64,000 nucleotides of DNA. Origin: Fimousia sp045616445 (GTDB lineage: Bacteria > Bacillota > Clostridia > Lachnospirales > Lachnospiraceae). The notes beneath the pieces were generated by a model that saw nothing but the letters and a program-made list of their open reading frames with translations, was not told the origin of the DNA and searched no databases. This document shows positions 8,122 through 16,855 of the stretch, piece after piece. Where the stretch lies: the NCBI GenBank assembly GCA_045616445.1, contig JAZLGR010000018.1, positions 124,001 through 188,000 of the forward strand, written 5' to 3'. A program made the position numbers and the translations under genes. Numbering within the stretch: the first letter of the stretch is position 1; each line of letters starts with the position of its first letter.

Positions 8122-8979
8122 ATGGATTTAATCGAAAGAATCAAGCAGAAGGAAGGCAGCTTTAGTAAAGGTCAGAAAAAGCTTGCCAAATATATTCTTG
8201 ATAACTACGATAAGGCAGCATTCTTAACTGCTTCCAAGCTTGGCAAGGAAGCCGGTGTCAGTGAATCTACCGTAGTGCGTTTTGCTTATGTTCTTGACTA
8301 TGATGGATATCCACAGCTTCAGAAGGCTATGAATGTCATCGTAAAGACCCAGTCCAGCTCCATTCAGAGACTGAACACGGCAGTCAAACGATATGAAAAA
8401 GGCAATCCGTTAAAGGATATTTTAAAAACAGACATGAATCGTATCAAGGATACGGTCAATGAAATCGACGAAAAACAGTTTGAAATGGCAGTTGACAGTA
8501 TTGTCAATGCCAGAAAGGTATATATTGTAGGATCCAGAAGCTCTGGATTCCTGGCAGAATTTTTAGGCTATTATCTGAAAATGATCTTAGACGATGTCTG
8601 CGTTGTGGAATTTACCGGTGAGGTTGGTGTATTTGAACAGATCCATCGTATTACAGAAGAGGATGTATTCATCGGCATCAGTTTTCCACGTTATTCCCGC
8701 GTAACTGCTCAGGTGGCACAGTTTGCAAGCCGTGAGGGTGCAACAACCATTGCCATCACAGACAGCATGCAGTCTCCAATGACATCCAGATCCAAGATCA
8801 ATCTGATCGCAAAAAGTGATGTTATGGCAGTGGTGGACTCCTTAACTGCTCCCCTTTCTGTCATCAACGCCCTCGCAGTGGCCATCTCCATCCGCAAACA
8901 GGATGAAGTGACAAAGCGTTTTCAGATTTTAGAAACCATGTGGAGGGATTACGATATTTATGACAAAAAGCTCATCTAA
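8122..8979 (+). CDS. MurR/RpiR family transcriptional regulator
   Basis: A 285-residue regulator with an N-terminal helix-turn-helix of the RpiR type (residues about 1-77, with SESTVVRFAYVLDYDGYPQLQ) and a C-terminal SIS sugar-phosphate-binding domain (about 120-250, KVYIVGSRSSGFLAEFLGYYLK). Such proteins sense phosphosugars and control sugar or amino-sugar genes. The ATG at 8122 is chosen over an in-frame TTG at 8116 because GAGGA lies six bases upstream. It overlaps the following flavoprotein gene by 20 bases. Its targets cannot be told from the neighbours, which are housekeeping genes. Confidence 0.9.
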   Translation: MDLIERIKQKEGSFSKGQKKLAKYILDNYDKAAFLTASKLGKEAGVSESTVVRFAYVLDYDGYPQLQKAMNVIVKTQSSSIQRLNTAVKRYEKGNPLKDILKTDMNRIKDTVNEIDEKQFEMAVDSIVNARKVYIVGSRSSGFLAEFLGYYLKMILDDVCVVEFTGEVGVFEQIHRITEEDVFIGISFPRYSRVTAQVAQFASREGATTIAITDSMQSPMTSRSKINLIAKSDVMAVVDSLTAPLSVINALAVAISIRKQDEVTKRFQILETMWRDYDIYDKKLI

Positions 8980-10210
8980 TATCATTGTGATCGGTGGTGG
9001 AGCAGCAGGCATGATGGCAGCAATTATGGCAGCCAGAAGTGGTGGTGCTGTGACACTTTTTGAGAAAAATGAAAAGCTTGGCAAGAAGATCTATATTACA
9101 GGAAAGGGCCGCTGCAACGTGACCAATGCCTGTGCCGTGGAAGACCTGTTTTCCAATATGGTCACTAACAAAAACTTTATGTACAGCTCTTTTTACACCT
9201 TTACCAATGACATGGCCATGGATTTCTTTGAGGAGATCGGATGTCCATTGAAAGTGGAACGCGGTAACCGCGTCTTCCCTGTCTCTGACAAATCCTCGGA
9301 TGTCATCAGTGCCTTATCCAGAGAGATGAAGCGCTGTGGTGTCAAAGTAAACCTTCACACACCGGTAACATCCTTACTCATAGAGGATAATATGGTGACA
9401 GGCGTAAAAACAACAAGGGGGATAGAAAGGGCCGATGCGGTGATCGTGGCAACAGGAGGTATCTCCTATCCATCCACCGGATCCACTGGGGATGGATATC
9501 GTTTTGCAGAGGCTGTGGGACATACGGTGAAGGACACCAGACCGTCCCTCGTACCTTTTGAAACAGAGGGAGACATTTGCAGGAGGCTGCAGGGACTTTC
9601 CCTTCGCAATATCGAAATTACCATCAAACAAGGCAAAAAGAAGCTTTATGAAGATTTTGGAGAGCTTCTGTTCACCCATTTTGGCGTTAGTGGTCCGACG
9701 ATTATCAGTGCCAGCGCAAGAATCGGGGGCAAGCTACAGAAAGCGCCGGCAACTCTTACCATTGATCTGAAGCCGGCACTGACGACGGAGCAGCTTGATC
9801 ACCGTATTTTGAGGGATTTTGAGGAAGGTAGCAACAAGCAGTTTAAGAATGTACTCGACAAGCTGCTGCCAAAGAAGATGATTCCGGTCATCATAGAAAT
9901 TTGCGGCATTGATCCCGACAAGAAGGTCAATGTCATCACCAGAGAGGAACGGCTTCGACTAGTTTCCACAATCAAAGGATTTACCATGACCATTACCGGT
10001 CTTCGCGGATACAATGAAGCAATCATTACCCAGGGTGGGGTGCACGTAAAGGAAGTGGATCCATCCACCATGGAATCAAAGAAAATCAAGAGATTATATT
10101 TTGCAGGAGAGGTGCTTGACCTTGATGCGGTGACGGGAGGGTTCAACCTTCAGATTGCATGGTCAACGGGCTATCTTGCAGGAATCAATAGTATAAACCA
10201 GGAAGGATAA
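8960..10210 (+). CDS. HI0933/BaiN-like NAD(P)/FAD-dependent oxidoreductase
   Basis: A 416-residue flavoprotein. The FAD Rossmann motif VIGGGAAGMMAA opens the protein, followed by the family mark KKIYITGKGRCNVTNA; the C-terminus carries LYFAGEVLDLDAVTGGFNLQ, which closes the FAD site. Members include BaiN, linked to bile acid dehydroxylation in Clostridium, but the family is widespread and most members have no proven substrate, so bile acid activity should not be assumed here. It starts inside the end of the RpiR gene with GGAGGG upstream, and cmk follows 17 bases later. Confidence 0.9.
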   Translation: MTKSSSNIIVIGGGAAGMMAAIMAARSGGAVTLFEKNEKLGKKIYITGKGRCNVTNACAVEDLFSNMVTNKNFMYSSFYTFTNDMAMDFFEEIGCPLKVERGNRVFPVSDKSSDVISALSREMKRCGVKVNLHTPVTSLLIEDNMVTGVKTTRGIERADAVIVATGGISYPSTGSTGDGYRFAEAVGHTVKDTRPSLVPFETEGDICRRLQGLSLRNIEITIKQGKKKLYEDFGELLFTHFGVSGPTIISASARIGGKLQKAPATLTIDLKPALTTEQLDHRILRDFEEGSNKQFKNVLDKLLPKKMIPVIIEICGIDPDKKVNVITREERLRLVSTIKGFTMTITGLRGYNEAIITQGGVHVKEVDPSTMESKKIKRLYFAGEVLDLDAVTGGFNLQIAWSTGYLAGINSINQEG

Positions 10211-10227
10211 TCAGGAGGAAGAAAATT

Positions 10228-10899
10228 ATGTATAGTATTGCAATTGATGGGCCAGCAGGTGCAGGAAAAAGTACAATCGCAAAGAGAATTGCAAAGGAAT
10301 TAAACTTTATTTATGTTGATACAGGCGCAATGTATCGTGCAATCGCACTTTATTTCTTAAGAAAAGGCACAGACCCAGCAGATGTTGCTGCAATCGAAGC
10401 AGAATGTCCGAATATCAATGTAACCATCGAATATCAGGATGGCGTACAGCAGGTATTATTAAACGGCGAGAATGTCAACGGATTCATCCGCAACGAAGAA
10501 GTAGGTAACATGGCATCCAAAACATCTGCAATCCCGGCAGTACGTGCTGCTTTATTACAGCTTCAGAGAGATATGGCAAAAACAGCTGATATCTTAATGG
10601 ACGGCCGCGACATCGGAACCCATGTCCTTCCAAATGCAGACCTCAAGATCTACTTAACAGCATCCTCTGCAGTGCGTGCAAAACGTCGTTACGATGAATT
10701 AGTAGCAAAAGGACAGGACTGCGATATCAATAAGATTGAAGAAGACATCATCATCCGTGACAAACAGGATATGAGCCGTGAGATTGCACCGCTTCGTCAG
10801 GCAGAAGACGCTGTGTTAGTGGATTCCTCTGATATGAACATCGACGAAGTAGTGGAAGCAATCAAGAAAGCATTTGAAGACAAATGCGGTAAGAGATAG
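10228..10899 (+). CDS. cmk: Cytidylate kinase
   Basis: Phosphorylates CMP and dCMP with ATP. The 223-residue protein has the P-loop GPAGAGKST at residues 7-15, YVDTGAMYRA in the CMP-binding region and the MDGRDIGTHVLP motif near residue 127. AGGAGGAAGAAA precedes the ATG. The gene sits directly before ispH-S1, and the cmk-ispH-S1 order is a common arrangement in Clostridia. The 3' end is 13 bases from the next start. Confidence 0.97.
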   Translation: MYSIAIDGPAGAGKSTIAKRIAKELNFIYVDTGAMYRAIALYFLRKGTDPADVAAIEAECPNINVTIEYQDGVQQVLLNGENVNGFIRNEEVGNMASKTSAIPAVRAALLQLQRDMAKTADILMDGRDIGTHVLPNADLKIYLTASSAVRAKRRYDELVAKGQDCDINKIEEDIIIRDKQDMSREIAPLRQAEDAVLVDSSDMNIDEVVEAIKKAFEDKCGKR

Positions 10900-10912
10900 G
10901 AGAGGTTTGCAC

Positions 10913-12814
10913 ATGAGTGAAGTGGTATTAGCAAAGACTGCAGGCTTTTGTTTTGGTGTACAGCGTGCTGTTGACATGGCATTTGAACAGTCCGGCAAGA
11001 AGAATGTATATACATATGGACCGCTGATCCACAATGAGGAAGTGGTTTCCCAGTTAGAAAAGAATGGCATCTTCTGTCTCGATTCCTTAGATGATCTGCT
11101 CAAATTAGAAGAGGGTACCGTCATCATCCGTTCCCACGGCGTGGAAAAGAAAATCTATGATCTGGTGGAAGAACGCGGCTTAGAGCTTGTGGATGCAACC
11201 TGCCCATTCGTAAGAAAAATCCATCGTATCGTGGCAAGAGAAGGCGCAGAAGGGAATCAGATCGTAATCGTGGGCAATGGCGCCCATCCAGAGGTGCGAG
11301 GCATCATGGGATGGTGTCCAACAGACTGCATTACCATCGAATCTGTGGACGATATTGACAAGTTAGAACCATTTCGTGATAAAAAACTATGTATCGTATC
11401 ACAAACTACATTTAATTACAAGAAATTTCAAGAATTAGTTGAAATTATTGCAAAAAAAGACTATAATATTAATGCTTATAATACTATCTGTAATGCTACC
11501 GAAGAGCGTCAGTTAGAGGCTAGAAAGATTGCATCTGAAGTTGACGCAATGATTGTTATTGGCGGTAAAAACAGCTCAAATACGCAGAAGCTATTCGAAA
11601 TCAGCAAAAAGGAATGTCCAAATACATACTTTATTCAGACACTTCAGGATTTGGACGTGGAGCAATTTCAGGACGCAAAGCAGATTGGTATTACAGCTGG
11701 GGCATCTACCCCAAAGAATATTATCAAGGAGGTTCATGTTCGCATGACAGAAAAAACTTTTGAGCAGTTATTAGAAGAAAGCTTAGTGACAATTCATAAT
11801 GGAGAGGTAGTAGAAGGTACAGTAATCGACGTTAAACCAGATGAAATCATCTTAAACATTGGCTATAAAGCAGATGGTATCATTTCCCGTAACGAATACT
11901 CTAACGAATCCAACGTTGACCTTACAACTAAAGTTGCAGTAGGTGAAACAATGGAAGCAAAAGTATTAAAGGTTAACGATGGTGAAGGCCAGGTGCTTTT
12001 AACATATAAACGTTTAGCAGCTGAACGTGGTAACAAGAGATTAGAAGAAGCATTCAACAACAAAGAAGTTTTAACAGCTACTGTAGCTCAGGTATTAGAC
12101 GGTGGTTTAAGTGTAGTTGTTGAAGAATCCAGAGTATTTATCCCAGCAAGCTTAGTATCTGATACATACGAAAGAGATCTTAAGAAGTATGCTGGTCAGG
12201 AAATCCAGTTCGTAATCTCCGAATTCAACCCTCGTAAGAGAAGAATCATCGGTGACAGAAAGCAGTTATTAGTAGCAGCTAAGAAAGAAAAACAGGCTGA
12301 ATTATTCGCTAAGATCGAAGCTGGCATGAAGGTAACTGGTGTTGTTAAGAACGTTACAGACTTTGGTGCATTCATCGATTTAGGTGGTGCTGATGGTTTA
12401 TTACATATCTCCGAAATGAGCTGGGGACGTGTTGAAAATCCTAAAAAAGTATTCAAAGTTGGCGAAGAAGTTGAAGTATTAATCAAAGATATCCAGGGTG
12501 AAAAGATTGCATTATCTCTTAAATTCCCAGAAAAGAATCCTTGGTTAGCAGCAGCTGAAAAATATGCAGTAGGCAACATCGTAACAGGTAAAGTTGCTCG
12601 TATGACAGACTTTGGTGCATTCGTAGAATTAGAACCAGGTATGGACGCATTATTACATGTTTCTCAGATCGCTAAAGAACATATTGAAAAACCATCTGAC
12701 GTATTAAAAGTTGGACAGGAAATCGAAGCTAAGGTTGTAGACTTCAAGAAAGAAGACAGAAAGATCTCCCTTTCTATCAAAGCAATCGCTGGCGCTAAAA
12801 AAGAAGAAGCTTAA
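10913..12814 (+). CDS. ispH: Fusion of 4-hydroxy-3-methylbut-2-enyl diphosphate reductase (IspH) with ribosomal protein S1
   Basis: A 633-residue two-part protein. Residues 1-280 are IspH, the last enzyme of the MEP isoprenoid pathway, with the three Cys ligands of its iron-sulfur cluster in AGFCFGVQRAV, DATCPFVRKIH and NTICNATEERQ. Four S1 RNA-binding domains follow (about 285-360, 370-445, 450-525, 537-610), the last two being the best matches (TDFGAFIDLGG, TDFGAFVELEP). Such fusions are known in Clostridia. The ATG at 10913 has AGGAG upstream; an upstream in-frame ATG at 10874 lies within cmk and is rejected. The stretch 11385-11500 is richer in A and T than its surroundings. Confidence 0.95.
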   Translation: MSEVVLAKTAGFCFGVQRAVDMAFEQSGKKNVYTYGPLIHNEEVVSQLEKNGIFCLDSLDDLLKLEEGTVIIRSHGVEKKIYDLVEERGLELVDATCPFVRKIHRIVAREGAEGNQIVIVGNGAHPEVRGIMGWCPTDCITIESVDDIDKLEPFRDKKLCIVSQTTFNYKKFQELVEIIAKKDYNINAYNTICNATEERQLEARKIASEVDAMIVIGGKNSSNTQKLFEISKKECPNTYFIQTLQDLDVEQFQDAKQIGITAGASTPKNIIKEVHVRMTEKTFEQLLEESLVTIHNGEVVEGTVIDVKPDEIILNIGYKADGIISRNEYSNESNVDLTTKVAVGETMEAKVLKVNDGEGQVLLTYKRLAAERGNKRLEEAFNNKEVLTATVAQVLDGGLSVVVEESRVFIPASLVSDTYERDLKKYAGQEIQFVISEFNPRKRRIIGDRKQLLVAAKKEKQAELFAKIEAGMKVTGVVKNVTDFGAFIDLGGADGLLHISEMSWGRVENPKKVFKVGEEVEVLIKDIQGEKIALSLKFPEKNPWLAAAEKYAVGNIVTGKVARMTDFGAFVELEPGMDALLHVSQIAKEHIEKPSDVLKVGQEIEAKVVDFKKEDRKISLSIKAIAGAKKEEA

Positions 12815-12837
12815 TTCTCGTAACTGAGAGCATTATT

Positions 12838-12872
12838 TAGAGGAAGCATTTGTATGCTTCCTCTTTTTTTTG
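12838..12872 (+). terminator. Rho-independent terminator after ispH-S1
   Basis: AGAGGAAGCAT, TTGT loop, ATGCTTCCTCT and a run of eight Ts. Confidence 0.93.
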
Positions 12873-13066
12873 TGTAGTTTTTTGTAGAATGATTAGACGC
12901 CTGATAAGTTATTTTACACATGTAAAAAATGGCCTAAACGAATATTTGCATATGGAAAAATGCAAAAATATCCTGCTAAAATGATAATATTTATAGAAAT
13001 TTAGTAAAAATGAAAAATGTCAATCGTTTTCCTTCAAGAAATAATGTATAAGTGTCTACTTGCGTG

Positions 13067-13095
13067 TTGTAGGTTTGTTCTGTATCATATATAAT
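13067..13095 (+). promoter_or_regulatory. Likely promoter of pyruvate carboxylase
   Basis: TTGTAG (13067-13072), 17-base spacer, TATAAT (13090-13095). The gene-free stretch 12873-13155 around it is very AT-rich; apart from this promoter and the AAGGAG ribosome site at 13142 nothing else is recognised in it. Confidence 0.6.
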
Positions 13096-13155
13096 ATAAA
13101 AACACAAGTGATACTATAAAACATAATAATTTTCTATAAATAAGGAGTTACGAAA

Positions 13156-16100
13156 GTGGCAATTAAAAAGTTTAAAAAGGTATTAGTTGCAAACCGAGGC
13201 GAAATTGCGATTCGTGTATTCCGTGCCCTCAATGAATTGGGAATCACAACGGTTGCAATCTTCTCCAAGGAAGACCGCTATGCTTTGTTCCGTTCCAAAG
13301 CGGATGAAGCATACATGTTAAATCCAGACAAAGGACCAGTAGATGCTTATCTGGATATTAAGACGATCATTCGAATTGCAAAGGAAAAGAAAGTTGATGC
13401 CATCCATCCAGGCTATGGATTTTTATCTGAAAATCCAGAATTCGTAGAAGCCTGTGAAGCAAACGGCATTACATTTATCGGACCATCTGCAGATCTGATG
13501 AGAGCAATGGGAGATAAGATTTCTTCTAAGCAGATGGCGATCAAGGCTGATGTGCCAATTATCCCTGGTGTAGACCATGCCCTTCATGATGAAGCATCTG
13601 TCATTGAAGTAGCAGCTCAGGTTGGATATCCTGTTATGTTAAAGGCTTCCAACGGTGGTGGCGGACGTGGTATGCGTATCGTTAACAGCCCGGAAGAGAT
13701 GCCAAAGGAATATGCAGAGGCAAGAGATGAATCCAAGAAGGCATTTGGTGATGACCAGATCTTCGTTGAAAAGTATTTGAGAAGCCCTAAGCACATCGAA
13801 GTACAGATTTTAGGCGACAACTACGGCAACGTGGTACATCTCTATGACCGTGACTGTTCTGTACAGAGACGTCACCAGAAGGTAGTGGAATATGCACCAG
13901 CATTCTCCATTCCGGATGAAGTAAGAGATGTGATCTTTGATGCATCCATCCGTCTTGCCAAGATGGTTGGCTATAAGAATGCAGGTACATTAGAATTCTT
14001 AGTAGATGCAGATAATAACCCATATTTCATCGAGATGAACCCTCGAATTCAGGTGGAACATACTGTTTCTGAAGAAATCACAGGCATCGATTTAGTTCAG
14101 TCCCAGATTTTAGTGGCAGAAGGCTATGAGCTTGCTTCTCCAGAAATCGATATTCCATCTCAGGAATCCATCCCATGTAATGGATATGCAATCCAGACTC
14201 GAATCACAACCGAAGACCCAGCCAATAACTTCCTTCCAGATACCGGCAAGATTGAAGTTTATCGTTCTGGTGCCGGTAAGGGCATCCGTCTTGATGGTGG
14301 TAATGCCTACGTAGGTGCAGAGATCCTTCCATTCTACGACAGCTTATTGGTTAAAGCGATTTCCCATGACCGTAACTTTATGACAGCTGTGAAGAAGTCC
14401 ATCCGAGTAATGAAGGAAATCCGTATCCGTGGAGTAAAAACCAATATTCCATTCCTGATCAACGTACTGAACCACGAAGTGTTCCAGAAAGGTCAGTGCT
14501 ACACAACATTTATTGAAGAAACACCTGAATTATTCGATTTACAGCAGTCTGCAGACCGTGCAACCAAGATCTTACAGTTCATCGGTAACAAGATGGTGAA
14601 TGTAAATCCTGTGGAAAAACCATATTTTGAGACACCAAAACCAATTCTGGTGGATAACAGCATCAAGGTATATGGTGCCCGAGACAGATTCTTAGATCTT
14701 GGCGCAAAAGCATTTACACAGGAAATCTTAAACGAAAAGAAATTATATATTACAGATACAACCATGCGTGACGCACAGCAGTCCCTGATGGCAACACGTA
14801 TGAGAACCAAAGACTTTGAAGGTGCAGCAGCAGCGGCCAATGCATTCCTTCAGAATGCATTCTCTGCAGAAGCATGGGGCGGTGCAACCTACGATACTGC
14901 ATACCGCTTCCTGAAAGAATCCCCATGGGACCGACTTGCGATGCTTCGTCAGAAGATGCCAAATACCTTAATCCAGATGCTCCTTCGTGCATCCAATGCG
15001 GTAGGTTACAGCAACTATCCGGATAATGTGGTAAAAGAATTCATCAAGGTTGCATCTGACCATGGTGTGGATGTATTCCGAATTTTCGACTCCTTAAACT
15101 GGGTTGAGAATATGAAGATGCCAGTGGAAGAAGCATTAAAGACTGGCAAGATCGTAGAAGGTACCCTCTGCTACACAGGCGATATCTTAAGTCCGAACGA
15201 AACAAAATACACACTGGATTATTATGTAAGAAAAGCAAAAGAATTAGAAAGCTTAGGCGTACATATCTTTGCAATCAAGGATATGGCAGCACTCTTAAAA
15301 CCATATGCAGCGAAGGAACTGATCACTGCATTAAAATCCGAGCTTTCCATTCCAGTACATCTCCATACACATGACTCCACAGGTAACGGTGTCAGCACCA
15401 TCTTAATGGCTGCAGAAGCAGGCGTTGATATCGTAGACTGTGCTATCGGCTCCATGAGTGGTATGACAAGTAACCCTTGCTTAAACTCTGTAGTGGAAGC
15501 GTTAAAGGGCACACCAAGAGATACCGGTCTTGATACAGATGAATTAACCAAGTTAAGCCAGTACTACGAAGGTGTTCGTAAGGTATACAAGACATTTGAA
15601 AGTGGTATGGATGCTCCAAATACCGAAATTTACAAATATGAGATCCCTGGCGGCCAGTACTCCAACCTCCTTGCACAGGTTAAGGAAATGGGTGCCGGAG
15701 AAAACTTCGAAGAGATCAAGCAGTTATACAGAGAAGCCAACCAGCTTCTTGGCAATATCGTAAAGGTTACACCATCCTCCAAAGTAGTTGGTGACTTTGC
15801 AATCTTCATGTTCAAGAATGGCTTGAATGCTGAGAATATTCTGGTGGAAGGCAAAGACATCTCCTATCCTGAATCTGTCGTAGATTATTTCCGCGGCATG
15901 ATCGGTCAGCCGGAAGGCGGTTTTCCTGAAGAATTACAGAAGATCGTATTAAAGGACAAGGAAGCGATCAGCGTTCGTCCTGGTACATTATTAGAACCTG
16001 TTGATTTCGACGCTATTGAAGCAATGCTTCGTGAACGATACTACCTTCCAAAGATGGAAGATCCAGTCGTTATGTCTCAGAAGTGCATCAGTTATGCTTT

Positions 16101-16617
16101 ATATCCAAAGGTATACGAAGATTACTGTGAACATTTAGAAGAATACAACGACGTAAGTAAGCTCGACTCCCACGTATACTTCTACGGACTCCGTGAAGGG
16201 GAAGAAACTGTGCTTAACATTGGCGAAGGTAAGGATGTCATCGTGAAGTTCACTGAAATGACAGAACCTGACAAAGAAGGTATGAGAACCCTTCATTTTG
16301 AAGTGAATGGTTCCATGCGTCACATCAAGATCTTAGATAAGAACTTAGAAGTAAAAGCTGACAGAAGATTAAAAGCAGATAAGAAGAATCCAGGACATCT
16401 TGGTTCTACAATCCCTGGTACTGTTGGTGCAGTTCTTGTCAAAGAAGGCGATCCAGTTACTGTGAATATGCCATTGATGACCATCGAAGCCATGAAGATG
16501 GAAACAACAGTTGTATCCAAGGTGAATGGTACTGTCGACAAGATTTACGTAACGGAAGGTGATTCCGTAAATCAGGAAGACTTACTGATTTCCTTCGAGA
16601 TTGCAGAAGAGGAATAG
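13156..16617 (+). CDS. pyc: Pyruvate carboxylase
   Basis: A biotin enzyme that makes oxaloacetate from pyruvate, bicarbonate and ATP. The 1153 residues give the full single-chain form: biotin carboxylase (about 1-450, with ATP-grasp loop KASNGGGGRGMRIV and EMNPRIQVEHTVSE), carboxyltransferase (about 530-800, opening DTTMRDAQQSLMATR), the PYC/OADA linker domain, and a C-terminal biotinyl domain whose EAMKMET carries the biotinylated Lys. The start is GTG, preceded by AAGGAG at a good distance. It is transcribed alone from its own promoter. Confidence 0.97.
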   Translation: MAIKKFKKVLVANRGEIAIRVFRALNELGITTVAIFSKEDRYALFRSKADEAYMLNPDKGPVDAYLDIKTIIRIAKEKKVDAIHPGYGFLSENPEFVEACEANGITFIGPSADLMRAMGDKISSKQMAIKADVPIIPGVDHALHDEASVIEVAAQVGYPVMLKASNGGGGRGMRIVNSPEEMPKEYAEARDESKKAFGDDQIFVEKYLRSPKHIEVQILGDNYGNVVHLYDRDCSVQRRHQKVVEYAPAFSIPDEVRDVIFDASIRLAKMVGYKNAGTLEFLVDADNNPYFIEMNPRIQVEHTVSEEITGIDLVQSQILVAEGYELASPEIDIPSQESIPCNGYAIQTRITTEDPANNFLPDTGKIEVYRSGAGKGIRLDGGNAYVGAEILPFYDSLLVKAISHDRNFMTAVKKSIRVMKEIRIRGVKTNIPFLINVLNHEVFQKGQCYTTFIEETPELFDLQQSADRATKILQFIGNKMVNVNPVEKPYFETPKPILVDNSIKVYGARDRFLDLGAKAFTQEILNEKKLYITDTTMRDAQQSLMATRMRTKDFEGAAAAANAFLQNAFSAEAWGGATYDTAYRFLKESPWDRLAMLRQKMPNTLIQMLLRASNAVGYSNYPDNVVKEFIKVASDHGVDVFRIFDSLNWVENMKMPVEEALKTGKIVEGTLCYTGDILSPNETKYTLDYYVRKAKELESLGVHIFAIKDMAALLKPYAAKELITALKSELSIPVHLHTHDSTGNGVSTILMAAEAGVDIVDCAIGSMSGMTSNPCLNSVVEALKGTPRDTGLDTDELTKLSQYYEGVRKVYKTFESGMDAPNTEIYKYEIPGGQYSNLLAQVKEMGAGENFEEIKQLYREANQLLGNIVKVTPSSKVVGDFAIFMFKNGLNAENILVEGKDISYPESVVDYFRGMIGQPEGGFPEELQKIVLKDKEAISVRPGTLLEPVDFDAIEAMLRERYYLPKMEDPVVMSQKCISYALYPKVYEDYCEHLEEYNDVSKLDSHVYFYGLREGEETVLNIGEGKDVIVKFTEMTEPDKEGMRTLHFEVNGSMRHIKILDKNLEVKADRRLKADKKNPGHLGSTIPGTVGAVLVKEGDPVTVNMPLMTIEAMKMETTVVSKVNGTVDKIYVTEGDSVNQEDLLISFEIAEEE

Positions 16618-16635
16618 ACGCTGCCGACTTAAATA

Positions 16636-16664
16636 TTGACAGAAAATAGACTCTTTGCTACAAT
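16636..16664 (+). promoter_or_regulatory. Strong promoter of the ZTP riboswitch-ftsK-fhs unit
   Basis: TTGACA (16636-16641), 17-base spacer, TACAAT (16659-16664). Transcription would begin near 16671, just at the first stem of the riboswitch. Confidence 0.82.
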
Positions 16665-16671
16665 CTAATTG

Positions 16672-16745
16672 TTCATATGACTGACGGAAGTGGAATAGAC
16701 CACATGAAGTATGAATTAGATTATATGCCGACCGTCTGGGCAATC
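16672..16745 (+). promoter_or_regulatory. ZTP riboswitch (pfl motif)
   Basis: The aptamer matches the pfl consensus by eye. P1 is TCATA (16673-16677) with TATGA; inside it lies GACTGACGGAAGTGG with the P2 hairpin GTGG-AATAGA-CCAC. The 3' domain is GCCGACCGTCTGGGC (16727-16741), the conserved CCGNCUGGGC element. This class binds ZMP and ZTP, signals of 10-formyl-THF shortage, and turns on one-carbon and purine genes. The downstream unit includes fhs, which fits. The unusual point is that the first gene is ftsK. Confidence 0.88.
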
Positions 16746-16774
16746 GTGAGATTGCCTGGAGGTCGGCTTTTTTT
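16727..16774 (+). terminator. Terminator arm of the ZTP riboswitch
   Basis: GCCGACCGTCTGGGCAATC, GTGA loop, GATTGCCTGGAGGTCGGC and eight Ts. Its 5' half is the ligand-binding 3' domain of the aptamer, so ligand binding and termination are mutually exclusive, giving a transcriptional ON switch. Confidence 0.9.
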
Positions 16775-16855
16775 GCCCTTGCATTTCACAAGCAAATAAT
16801 ATATCTTTGTTTTTTATGGAAGATATAGTACAATGAAAGGGCTTGGAGGTATGAT

